Assembly (NCBI GenBank): GCA_964434165.1
Contig: CAYSUS010000064.1
Coordinates: 1 to 43,079, forward strand
Origin: CAYSUS01 sp964434165
GTDB lineage: Bacteria; Planctomycetota; Planctomycetia; Pirellulales; Thermoguttaceae
Direction of reading: 5' to 3'
Length of the DNA stretch: 43,079 nt
Shown in pieces: positions 24,651-32,134 of this stretch. The notes below the pieces were generated by a model, which had not been told where the DNA came from, did no database searches, and saw nothing but the letters and a program-made list of their open reading frames with translations. The position numbers and the translations under genes were made by a program. Positions within the stretch are counted from its first letter, which is position 1; the number at the start of each line of letters is the position of its first letter.

Positions 24651-26224
24651 GGGAGGGAGGAGCAACCGGGCGAGGCGGTGCGGGGATTGAGCGCCCGGGC
24701 CGAGGGGCACACGGCCAGGCCCCCCTTCGACGTGCAGCGCAATTCAGCGGGCATGGCCCGGCCCACGGCATAAACCGCGTCGATCGTTTCGTCCAGCGGA
24801 ATGAGGTTGGTGTATCCGCCCAGCATAAGGTCGGCGTTGACCAGCGCGCTGGCGGCCGCGACGGCGTTGCGCGTGTGGCAGGGGATTTCCACGGTCCCGC
24901 GCACGAGATCGCACACCGAGCCCATCGTGTTCTGAAAGGAGATCGCCGCGGCATCGCAGGCCTGGCCGGCCGTGCCGCCGACCGCCTCCACCACGGCCGC
25001 GGCGGCCATGGCCCCTGAGGCGCCGATCTCGACCTGGCAGCCGGCGACTTCGGCCGCGAACGTGGCCCGTCCGGCCACGATCGCGCCAATCGCGCCGGCC
25101 GCGAGCAGCGCCAGGCCGATCTGCTCGCGGCTGAGGCGCCGCTCCTCGGCCAGGCTCACCAGGGTCCCGGGAATCACGCCAGCCGATCCGCCGGTCGGCG
25201 CCGCACACACGACTCCCATGGCCCCGTCCACGTGCATCACGGCCAGGGCCCGGGCCGCGGCGCGCGTGTGCAGGCTGCGCGTGGAGAGCTCGCCGGCCGC
25301 TTCCTTCCCGAAGATCGCTCCGGCGCAGGCGGGCAAGAACTGAAGCCCCTCGAAGTCCGCCGCAAGTCCGCGCTCAACCGCCGCGATCATGATCTCGTAG
25401 CGGCGGAGCACCTCGTCCATCACTTCCGCTTCGCCCAGCCCCAGAAGCTGCGACTCGGAGGCCAGCGCAAGCCGGCCCAAGGACAAGCCGCGGCTTTCAC
25501 AGAGCTCAACCGCGTCGACCGCGGTGTGGAACAACGGCCGGCCGGTCTGCACGAAAAAGACCGGGGCGGATTCCCAGATCCTCGCGGCCGGGTCGATTGC
25601 ATGGAGGTCTCTTTGGAGCCTGCCCGGCAGCGGCGCCGCGCGCCGGCCCGACCACCGGACCGCGTTACCCTCGACGCTCGTAGCGGGGTCTTCAAGCCAT
25701 CCGCCGTCCGTTGCCAGCAAGGCCTGCACCACGGAGGCCCGGTCCGCGGAAGCCTCGACCAGCACCTCGTGCGCGGCGCCGCGGAAGAGCACGGGGCGGC
25801 CGTCCATCCGCGTGATCTCCACCTCGCCGCCGCCGATGGAACGGGCGACCAGGCGCAGCTCGGTGTCGGCGACGGCGATTAGGTCGATTTCTACCATGTT
25901 GGGATGGTCGGGGTTGGCCAGCTTTCGAACGCGGAACTGGAGATCCATACCCGCGTTTGAGGCATCGCGCAAGGCCGTGAAGAACGTGTCGTCCGTCAGT
26001 GGCCTGCCCAGCAGCCCCATGGCGAAACCGCGATCCGCGCCCTGGGCCGCGTAAGTGGCCGCGTAGGAACCCTCCAGGTCGAAAGCCAGCTCAGCCCTGC
26101 GTGGCGTGCCTCCTAAGAGCGAGCGGGCCATGCTGCCGATGTGGAAGGCCCCGGCCGTGTGCGAGCTGGACGGCCCGCGCATCACCGGGCCGAGCACGTG
26201 GTTGAGGATGCTCACGGTCTTCAT
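24647..26224 (-). CDS. sdaA: L-serine ammonia-lyase, iron-sulfur type, single chain
   Basis: The 525-aa protein begins KTVSILNHVLGPVMRGPSSSHTAG, the beta-domain signature (S-S-H-T-A-G), and ends with the alpha catalytic domain. The domains are fused, as in Legionella or E. coli type enzymes. C396 (GCQVEIGASG), C438 (GSVCDLVRG) and C449 (IPCHTRN) are spaced 42 and 11 residues apart, the spacing I recall for the [4Fe-4S] ligands. The tail has GGLAVCPSAR and continues 18 more residues, whereas the characterised enzymes end soon after that motif. It converts L-serine to pyruvate and ammonia in the cytoplasm. The chosen ATG is at 26222-26224; another ATG 8 codons upstream cannot be excluded. It is the first gene of the minus-strand run. 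Confidence 0.9.
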   Translation of the reverse strand: MKTVSILNHVLGPVMRGPSSSHTAGAFHIGSMARSLLGGTPRRAELAFDLEGSYAATYAAQGADRGFAMGLLGRPLTDDTFFTALRDASNAGMDLQFRVRKLANPDHPNMVEIDLIAVADTELRLVARSIGGGEVEITRMDGRPVLFRGAAHEVLVEASADRASVVQALLATDGGWLEDPATSVEGNAVRWSGRRAAPLPGRLQRDLHAIDPAARIWESAPVFFVQTGRPLFHTAVDAVELCESRGLSLGRLALASESQLLGLGEAEVMDEVLRRYEIMIAAVERGLAADFEGLQFLPACAGAIFGKEAAGELSTRSLHTRAAARALAVMHVDGAMGVVCAAPTGGSAGVIPGTLVSLAEERRLSREQIGLALLAAGAIGAIVAGRATFAAEVAGCQVEIGASGAMAAAAVVEAVGGTAGQACDAAAISFQNTMGSVCDLVRGTVEIPCHTRNAVAAASALVNADLMLGGYTNLIPLDETIDAVYAVGRAMPAELRCTSKGGLAVCPSARALNPRTASPGCSSLP

Positions 26225-26753
26225 GGCTCGGAACCGGTCCCGTCGCATGCCTGGGGCAAAGCATCGCCCACGCGCCACAGGCTCTCGATATGGGCGCTCC
26301 CTGGCGGGGCCCAGAAACCAACGGCGCGCTCGATCGTGCCGATGTGATGCACCCGGTGGCGGCGGTGCCGTCCGGGCCTTCGCCGCTCGACGCGGTCGAT
26401 TGTACCGGGCCGGCCGGTCGAGCGACAGGTCGCCGCGCGGCAGCCCTGCTTTCGCCGCAGGCCAGGCAACTCCCAGTCCGCCGCCGCGCGAACGACACGA
26501 CATTGTGCTCGCATGAACCGGCCGCTTCCACGAGCGGAAGCGGCCCGGATCCCCACGCCGGACCGCGACGCCCAGGCGCGGGCGCGGCGAGGGCGCCGCG
26601 CCGTGGAAGTCGCTCCGGCTGCCCGGCGCGCGGATTCGTGGTACACTCGGACTGTCGAATCCCAGCCTTTGCTCGGGCAGGCGGCGGCTTGCGCACGGCA
26701 GCTTCGCCGCTCGCTGCGTTTTTCTCCACGGAGTCGTGCGCGAGGACAAATCG
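26225..26753. other. Divergent intergenic region with a 10-bp perfect hairpin
   Basis: This 529-bp stretch separates sdaA (minus) from the sulfatase pair (plus). Open frames across it have no recognisable motif, so I do not call a gene. It holds one clear structure: GGCCGCTTCC (26520-26529), loop ACGAGC, GGAAGCGGCC (26536-26545), a perfect 10-bp stem. TACACT at 26642-26647 resembles a -10 box for the plus strand, but no convincing -35 is present. The Shine-Dalgarno GAGGA (26742-26746) belongs to the following sulfatase. The region must contain promoters for both directions. Confidence 0.6.
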
Positions 26754-28139
26754 ATGCCCCCGACGAGACCTTTGCGGAGCGGCCGCCTCCCAGCCCGCCG
26801 CGCAAGCGCCGTGATCGCTTCCCTGGTGGCCGTGCTGGGGATCGCAGCGCTTGCGCACGGTGCATCCAGGGACGATCGGCCCAACGTCATCTTGATTCTG
26901 GCCGACGACCTGGGCTCCGAGTGCCTGGGCTGTTACGGCGGCACGAGTTACCGAACGCCGTGCCTGGACCGGCTCGCCGCGCGGGGTGCCCGCTTCGCGC
27001 GGTGCTACGCCACGCCGCTCTGCAGCCCATCGCGCGCCGAGCTACTCACGGGCCGCTACTGCTTTCGAACGGGGATCACGGGCACGACGCACATGGGTCG
27101 CACGCGCGCCGACAAGCTCGACGTCCAGAAGCATCGCACGATCGCGCAGCTCCTTCGCGAGGCCGGCTACGCCACCTGCATCGCGGGCAAGTGGCACTTG
27201 TGCAACGACTTCGCCGACAACCCCGCGCACGTGGCCGACGCGGGGTTCGAGGACCGCCTGCTGTGGCGGCTGCTGCGCGGAAAGCAGGTCGTGCGCCACT
27301 TCTGGAACCCCGAATTGTGGGTGGATGGCAAGCCGAACCTCGAAATGGGGAAGGGCAAGTTCGGCGACGACCTGTTCACCGACCACGTAATCCAGTTCAT
27401 GCGCCGGCATCGCGAGAAGCCGTTCTTCGCCTATTACCCGATGACGCTCGTTCATTCGCAGACGGCCACGGGCAGGAACTACCCGGCCTCGCCCGACACG
27501 CTTCCGGCCGGCGTTGATCCCGACCAGGGCGTCGAGCCCAAGCAGAAAGGGTTCGCCGGACTGGTCGCCTACATGGACAAGCTTGTGGGCCGGATCGTGG
27601 ACGAAGTGGAACGGCTCGGGCTGGCCCATAAGACCCTGGTGCTGTTCGTGGGCGACAACGGGACCGACCGCGTGATCACCTCGCGCATCGGCGACCGCAA
27701 GATCCCCGGCGGCAAGACTCGCCTCGACGAGGCCGGCACGCGCGTGCCGCTGATCGCCTGGTGGCAGGGCGTCACGCCGGCCGGCGCGGAGATCGACGAC
27801 CTCGTGGACCTGACCGACTTCATGGCTACGATCCTCCAGGCGGCCGGCGTCGCGCTCCCGGAGGGCCATGCGATCGACGGCCGCAGCTTCCTGCCGCAGC
27901 TCCGCGGCCAGAAGGGCGAGCCGCGTTCGTGGGTGTATCGCCATTTGCGCGATCGCTGGTTCATTCGCGACGCACATTGGCGGCTCGACAGCTCGGGCAA
28001 GCTGTGGGACGTCTCCGACGATCCGTACTCCCCCAAGCCGGCGGGCGAAGGTGAAGCGGCGGCAGCCGCGCGCCGCCGCCTCCGTGCGACCGTCACCCGA
28101 TTGCACAAGGACCCCCGCTTCCCAGAGGCCGCGAAATGA
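26754..28139 (+). CDS. Secreted type I sulfatase
   Basis: The 461-aa enzyme has a Sec signal (ASAVIASLVAVLGIAALAHG), DRPNVILILADDLGSE with D51-D52 as metal ligands, and the formylglycine motif C90-S-P-S-R followed by AELLTGR. It also has IAGKWHL and FVGDNGTD. It is an arylsulfatase-family hydrolase of sulfate esters with the consensus C-S-P-S-R, so it needs a formylglycine maturase encoded elsewhere. The start at ATG 26754 has GAGGA 7 nt upstream; the alternative GTG at 26736 does not. The stop overlaps the start of a second sulfatase as ATGA, so the two should be co-translated. The substrate is not deducible; GFEDRLLWRLLRGK and nearby charged residues lie in the variable region. Confidence 0.92.
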   Translation: MPPTRPLRSGRLPARRASAVIASLVAVLGIAALAHGASRDDRPNVILILADDLGSECLGCYGGTSYRTPCLDRLAARGARFARCYATPLCSPSRAELLTGRYCFRTGITGTTHMGRTRADKLDVQKHRTIAQLLREAGYATCIAGKWHLCNDFADNPAHVADAGFEDRLLWRLLRGKQVVRHFWNPELWVDGKPNLEMGKGKFGDDLFTDHVIQFMRRHREKPFFAYYPMTLVHSQTATGRNYPASPDTLPAGVDPDQGVEPKQKGFAGLVAYMDKLVGRIVDEVERLGLAHKTLVLFVGDNGTDRVITSRIGDRKIPGGKTRLDEAGTRVPLIAWWQGVTPAGAEIDDLVDLTDFMATILQAAGVALPEGHAIDGRSFLPQLRGQKGEPRSWVYRHLRDRWFIRDAHWRLDSSGKLWDVSDDPYSPKPAGEGEAAAAARRRLRATVTRLHKDPRFPEAAK

Positions 28140-29602
28140 GACCGCCGAAGGCATCGACCGTCTATGCAGCCTGCCTCGCCCTTCTTCTGGGACTGGGCGC
28201 TTGGTGCACCGGGCCGCGCATCGCTTCAGCGGCACAAGGGCGGCCCGAGCAGAAGCCCCTGCCCAACGTGGTGCTTTTTCTCATCGACGATCTCGGCTGG
28301 ACCGACCTGGGCTGCTACGGCAGCCGCTACTACGAAACGCCCAACATCGACCGGCTTGCGGGCGCGGGGATGCGGTTCACCGACGCCTACGCGGCCTGCT
28401 GCGTCTGTTCGCCCACTCGGGCCGCGATCCTCACCGGCAAGTACCCGGGGCGCCTGCACATCACCGCGGCCATCCCCATCGACGGCCATCTTCGCTTGCC
28501 GAAGCCGCCGCCGCTGGTGCCGCCTGCGTACTGCAAGAACCTGCCGCTGGCGGAGCTCACCCTGGCCGAGGCTTTTTCCGAGGCCGGCTATGCCTGCGGC
28601 TTCGTCGGCAAGTGGCACGTCTGCTGGGAGAAGGAGTATTTTCCTCAGCACCAGGGCTTCGACGTGAACATCGGCGGCAACGGGATGGGCAATCCCGGCA
28701 ACTACTTCCACCCGTACAACGGCCGGTGGCGAATGACGCCCAAGCATCCTTGGGTGAAGTGGCGGACTCTCGAAGGCGGTTGGCCGGGCGAATACCTCAC
28801 CGACCGGCTGACCGACGAGTCGATCCGATTCATCAAGGACTGCCACGCGAAGAGGCAGCCGTTCCTGCTCTTTCTCAGCCACTACGCGGTCCACACGCCG
28901 CTCCAGGCCAAGAAGGAGCTGATCGACAATTACGCCCGGAAGCCGAAGACCGCGGAGCACGGCAACGCGAAGTACGCCGCGATGATCCACAGCGTGGACC
29001 AGAGCGTGGGTCGTGTCATGCAGACGCTCGCGGAGATGGACGTTGCCGACCGCACGATCGTGCTGTTCACTTCGGATAACGGCGGCCTGGAGAGGGTCTC
29101 TTCCCAACGCCCGTTGCGGGCAGGCAAGGCCACGATGTACGAGGGCGGGCATCGCGTGCCGCTGATCGTCCGCGCCCCGGGCGTGCGTGCAGGGAGCCTC
29201 TGTCGCGAGGCCGTGACGAGCACCGACCTCTACCCCACGCTGCTGGAGATGACGGGGCTGCCGCCGCGGCCCGAGCAACACCTCGACGGCCTGAGCCTGG
29301 TACCGCTGCTCGAGGAGAAGGGCTCGATCAAGCGGGACGCGATCTATTGGCACTTTCCGCACTACGTGGGCACGGGCGTACCCAGCGCCGCCACGCCCTC
29401 CAGCGCCGTCCGCGCGGGCGATTGGAAGCTGATCGAGTTCTTCGAGGACGACCGCCTGGAGCTGTACAACCTCAAACAGGACCTCAGCGAAACGCGAAAC
29501 CTGGCCGCCGAGATGCCGGAGAAGGCCGCCGAACTGCGCAAGCGGCTGGCCGACTGGCGCCGCGCGGCTGGGGTCCAGATGCCGAAGCGCCGGGCCGAGT
29601 AG
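28136..29602 (+). CDS. Secreted type I sulfatase, coupled to the upstream sulfatase
   Basis: This 488-aa sulfatase starts in the ATGA overlap at 28136-28139. It has a signal peptide (MRPPKASTVYAACLALLLG...), LPNVVLFLIDDLGWTDLGCYG with D51-D52, the formylglycine motif C91-S-P-T-R with AAILTGK, FVGKWHV, FTSDNGGLE and a late WKLIEFFEDDRLELYNL segment typical of type I sulfatases. It differs enough from its partner (for example in the PYNGRWRMTPKHPWVKW region) that the two probably act on different sulfate positions of one glycan. The gene ends 28 bp before the stop of the convergent membrane-protein gene, with a repeat-like sequence in between. Confidence 0.92.
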   Translation: MRPPKASTVYAACLALLLGLGAWCTGPRIASAAQGRPEQKPLPNVVLFLIDDLGWTDLGCYGSRYYETPNIDRLAGAGMRFTDAYAACCVCSPTRAAILTGKYPGRLHITAAIPIDGHLRLPKPPPLVPPAYCKNLPLAELTLAEAFSEAGYACGFVGKWHVCWEKEYFPQHQGFDVNIGGNGMGNPGNYFHPYNGRWRMTPKHPWVKWRTLEGGWPGEYLTDRLTDESIRFIKDCHAKRQPFLLFLSHYAVHTPLQAKKELIDNYARKPKTAEHGNAKYAAMIHSVDQSVGRVMQTLAEMDVADRTIVLFTSDNGGLERVSSQRPLRAGKATMYEGGHRVPLIVRAPGVRAGSLCREAVTSTDLYPTLLEMTGLPPRPEQHLDGLSLVPLLEEKGSIKRDAIYWHFPHYVGTGVPSAATPSSAVRAGDWKLIEFFEDDRLELYNLKQDLSETRNLAAEMPEKAAELRKRLADWRRAAGVQMPKRRAE

Positions 29603-29623
29603 CTTCGCGGCTGGCACCTCGAT

Positions 29624-29649
29624 CGCTCCCTCACGGTCGCGGCTCGGGT
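29624..29649. repeat. Interspersed-repeat-like sequence forming a gene's stop codon
   Basis: The run that reads on the minus strand as AACCCGAGCCGCGACCGTGAGGGAGC (29624-29649) matches, from memory, a short sequence scattered through planctomycete genomes that gives spurious SRDREG or PHGRGS peptides. Here it spans the convergent 3' ends of two genes and includes the TGA that ends the membrane-protein frame, whose last residues QPEPRP it encodes. One copy only was found in this window. Confidence 0.5.
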
Positions 29650-30329
29650 TGGCGCGCTTGCGCCGCGGCGGTCGCTTTGCGCGAGATCTCACGAACGCTG
29701 AAGAGGAACCCTAGCGCGCCGGAGCCGAAGGCGTAGACCGTCGCCAACAGCGCGGCCCAGAACCAGGGCGTCTTCGTCGCCTGAATGCCCCGCTTGATTC
29801 GATCCGGAGAGATCGTGAGGTCGGCGTAGACGAGGGTCTTGCTCTTCATGAGCCGTTTGTGCCAGGCACGGGTCTTGGCGTCGGCCTTCTCGGAGTCGGC
29901 GTCCTTGACCGAGTCGGCGATCCTCTGCTTCATCTCCTTCACGTATCGCTCCAGGCTGAAGCCCATGTTCATCTGGGGCAATAGCGTCAACGTTGCCACC
30001 AGGCACATCCCGGTCGTGACCGCGTACTTGCGGCAGCGGTTGCCCATCGCCAGCGCGCACACAAGGGAGCTGAAGACAAGGGCGAAGAAGAGAAACGTCA
30101 GGTAGGAGGCGTCGAATCGATTCTGGCCCAGCGGGATCTTCGTGCCCGAATTGGACAACTGCATTTGGGAGGAACACTCGCCCATCATGGCGTGAAATCC
30201 CGACTGTTCCCAGAAGACCTCGCCGTAATGCTGGTGGTCGCGGTCGTCGGGGTAGAGCCGCACCTCGACCCAGGGTAGTGCGAACAGAACCGGCAGAGCG
30301 AGCAGGCTGATGCGTTGCCCGAAGTGCAT
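29631..30329 (-). CDS. Membrane protein of unknown function
   Basis: The 232-aa product has an N-terminal hydrophobic segment (about 8-25, ISLLALPVLFALPWVEV), then hydrophobic stretches YLTFLFFALVFSSLVCAL, TTGMCLVATLTLL and FWAALLATVYAFGSGALGFLF. That gives four predicted membrane spans with a charged stretch (KEMKQRIADSVKDADSEK) between the third and fourth. I do not recognise a family. The start at 30329 is set by the excellent Shine-Dalgarno GGAGG, 7 nt upstream; the frame is open farther to 31103 but overlaps another gene there. Its stop lies in a repeat-like sequence, so its C-terminus may have been altered by repeat insertion. It follows the prenyltransferase-fold gene on the same strand after 131 bp. 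Confidence 0.7.
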   Translation of the reverse strand: MHFGQRISLLALPVLFALPWVEVRLYPDDRDHQHYGEVFWEQSGFHAMMGECSSQMQLSNSGTKIPLGQNRFDASYLTFLFFALVFSSLVCALAMGNRCRKYAVTTGMCLVATLTLLPQMNMGFSLERYVKEMKQRIADSVKDADSEKADAKTRAWHKRLMKSKTLVYADLTISPDRIKRGIQATKTPWFWAALLATVYAFGSGALGFLFSVREISRKATAAAQARQPEPRP

Positions 30330-30460
30330 GACACCACCTCCCCCAGCGATCCCTCTCGGCCGGCGCACCGGTTCGCGGCGCCCGCGCCGACCGCGGACGA
30401 ACTCCGGCAGGACGCGAAACAGCCAGCGTCGATCACCGTCCTTCAGCGGTCCGGCGTGCG

Positions 30461-31477
30461 TCAGCGTCTCTTGGCGGCCACGGACTCGGCCCGGCGCCCC
30501 TCGGCGAGGAACAAGAGGGCGAAGCTGGTGGCGATGACCGGGTCGTCCTCGGCATGGCCGGTGCTTCGCCAGAAGCCGGAGGCGGAATCCTGTTGTCCGA
30601 GCAGATAGGCCCGGCCCGCCTTCTCCCAGTCGTGTTCGCCGATCTTCTCCTTGCCCGTCAGGTGGCCCGCCTCCTTCATCGCGTGCAGGTAATAGAGGAC
30701 CCACAGGCGGCGCTTCGGACCCGGGTTGGTGCGGACCGTGAAACGCTTGGAAAGCCAGGCCGTGGCCCGGTCGCGGGCCTTCTTCGCCGTGTCCGCGGCC
30801 TGGCGATCGTCGCCGAGCGCTTGCGCCGCCGCGGCCACGCTGGCAATGCCCGCACAGGTCATCGTGCCCATGCCTGGCATGCCCCGGTAGTATCCCCACG
30901 AGCCATCGTCGTTCTGGCAGCCGACCCAGTAGTCGAGCACGCGGCGCCAGGTCCCGTCCTGCACCTCGGCCCCCACAGCCGCGGCGTCGTGGAGAGCCAT
31001 CGCGGCGAAGTGCGTGTTGGAGTTGTCGCCGCTCCCCACGCCCTCGCGGTAGCCCCAGGCCCCGGCGCGGTCGCCCTTGTTGAGCTGCCGCTCCTCGAGC
31101 CACTGGACGTTGTGCTGGATCCGCTCGCGATCCTTCTTAGCGCCAGCGCCGGCAAGCACCATGGTTTGCAGCGAGACCACGTAGGTCGTGTCGGGCCACA
31201 ATCCCCGCAAGTGCTCCAGCGACTTGCGCACGGCCGGGTCGTCGGCCGGCGTGCCCGACTCGAGCAGGGCCAGCGTGGCCAGTGCCGTCACGCCGCCGGG
31301 CATGTGCTTCCATTCTTTCCACGTGCCGGACGCCTCGTCCTGGCGGCTCTTGAGGAATTCCGTCCCGTCGGCAATCGCCTCGCGGAGCTCAGCGTCCTCC
31401 GCGGCGACCGACGTCGCCCAGGCTGCGGCACACAACATCGCGACCACGATCGCGCATGTCCAGGTTTGCCCTCGCAT
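30461..31477 (-). CDS. Secreted prenyltransferase/terpenoid-cyclase-fold repeat protein
   Basis: The 338-aa protein has a signal peptide (MRGQTWTCAIVVAMLCAAA) and an alpha-alpha toroid built from repeats with the Q-x-x-D-G-S-W-G type motif: LKSRQDEASGTWKEW, LNKGDRAGAWGYREG, QNDDGSWGYYRGMPGMGTM and QQDSASGFWRST. This is the squalene-cyclase/prenyltransferase fold that planctomycetes use in exported proteins of unknown function. The acidic D-x-D-D-T-A motif of true cyclases is not seen, so terpenoid chemistry is unlikely. AAGGAGG eight nucleotides before the ATG gives a strong start. It lies between a small exported protein (48 bp upstream) and the membrane-protein gene, with which it may share a transcript. 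Confidence 0.8.
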   Translation of the reverse strand: MRGQTWTCAIVVAMLCAAAWATSVAAEDAELREAIADGTEFLKSRQDEASGTWKEWKHMPGGVTALATLALLESGTPADDPAVRKSLEHLRGLWPDTTYVVSLQTMVLAGAGAKKDRERIQHNVQWLEERQLNKGDRAGAWGYREGVGSGDNSNTHFAAMALHDAAAVGAEVQDGTWRRVLDYWVGCQNDDGSWGYYRGMPGMGTMTCAGIASVAAAAQALGDDRQAADTAKKARDRATAWLSKRFTVRTNPGPKRRLWVLYYLHAMKEAGHLTGKEKIGEHDWEKAGRAYLLGQQDSASGFWRSTGHAEDDPVIATSFALLFLAEGRRAESVAAKRR

Positions 31478-31525
31478 CGGGTCTCCCTCCTTATCGACTG
31501 GTTGTCCCGCCGGGCGCTGCGCGGA

Positions 31526-32017
31526 TCAACGCCTGGTTGACTCCGCCAGCGACTCCAGTTTCGTGTCGAACCTCAAACTGACAAGTCGCCACTCCGCGTC
31601 CTCCACGGCCAGCTCGGCCGGCGGAGGACGATAAAACGTGAAATGCCACGCCACCGGCAGATCGTCACAATGGTAAAGGTACTTCAAGAGGACGACGTTC
31701 TTGCCCACGCGCCGGGCATCGACCCGCTCGAAGCTCCGGTAGTCGCCGAAGCGCGAGGGGATCTGGCCGGTGCTCTCCTTGAGCTTCTCCAAGTCCTTGA
31801 TCCTGTCAATCAGGAGCGGGCTGCCTCGAAGCAGGTTGTCGTAACCGATCTGGGTCGCCCCCTGGGAAAGCGACTCGAAGAACGAGCGGACCCGGGCATC
31901 CAGCGGGGCGATCACTTCCTCGCCGGCGTCCGGCGTCTCCTGACCGGTCACCAGCTGCATGGCCGTCACCGCCGCGGCGGCGCCGATTCCAAGCAAGATC
32001 AACCGCGATCCCCGCAT
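31526..32017 (-). CDS. Small exported protein, unknown function
   Basis: The 163-aa product has an N-terminal hydrophobic segment (LILLGIGAAAAVTAMQLV) and a compact domain ending in WHFTFYRPPPAEL, AEWRLVSLRFDTKLESL. That pattern of alternating strands resembles small NTF2-like or DUF4019-like domains, but I cannot place it in a named family. The start at 32017 is preferred over 32035 because AGGAGG lies 7 nt before it. It sits 117 bp after folC and 48 bp before the prenyltransferase-fold gene, all on the minus strand, so it may be cotranscribed with one or both. Confidence 0.6.
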   Translation of the reverse strand: MRGSRLILLGIGAAAAVTAMQLVTGQETPDAGEEVIAPLDARVRSFFESLSQGATQIGYDNLLRGSPLLIDRIKDLEKLKESTGQIPSRFGDYRSFERVDARRVGKNVVLLKYLYHCDDLPVAWHFTFYRPPPAELAVEDAEWRLVSLRFDTKLESLAESTRR

Positions 32018-32134
32018 CTTCGGCCCTCCTCCCATCGCGTTGGTGCAAATCTTCGCGGCGCCTGCATTGTCGGCCAGAGCAAGGATTCCCGCAAGCCCGG
32101 GAGGCGGGACCGGGCCCTTGCGGTCCGAGGGGGA

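Noticed and set aside
26290..26814. Open frame of 174 codons across the divergent gap
   Set aside because: No motif, no Shine-Dalgarno and an amino-acid composition like the shadow frames.
30330..31103. N-terminal extension of the membrane-protein frame
   Set aside because: The extension overlaps the prenyltransferase-fold gene in another frame, whereas ATG at 30329 has a strong Shine-Dalgarno and a hydrophobic N-terminus.
30461..31477. Squalene-hopene cyclase
   Set aside because: The protein is too short (338 aa against about 600-700), has a Sec signal and lacks the catalytic D-x-D-D motif.
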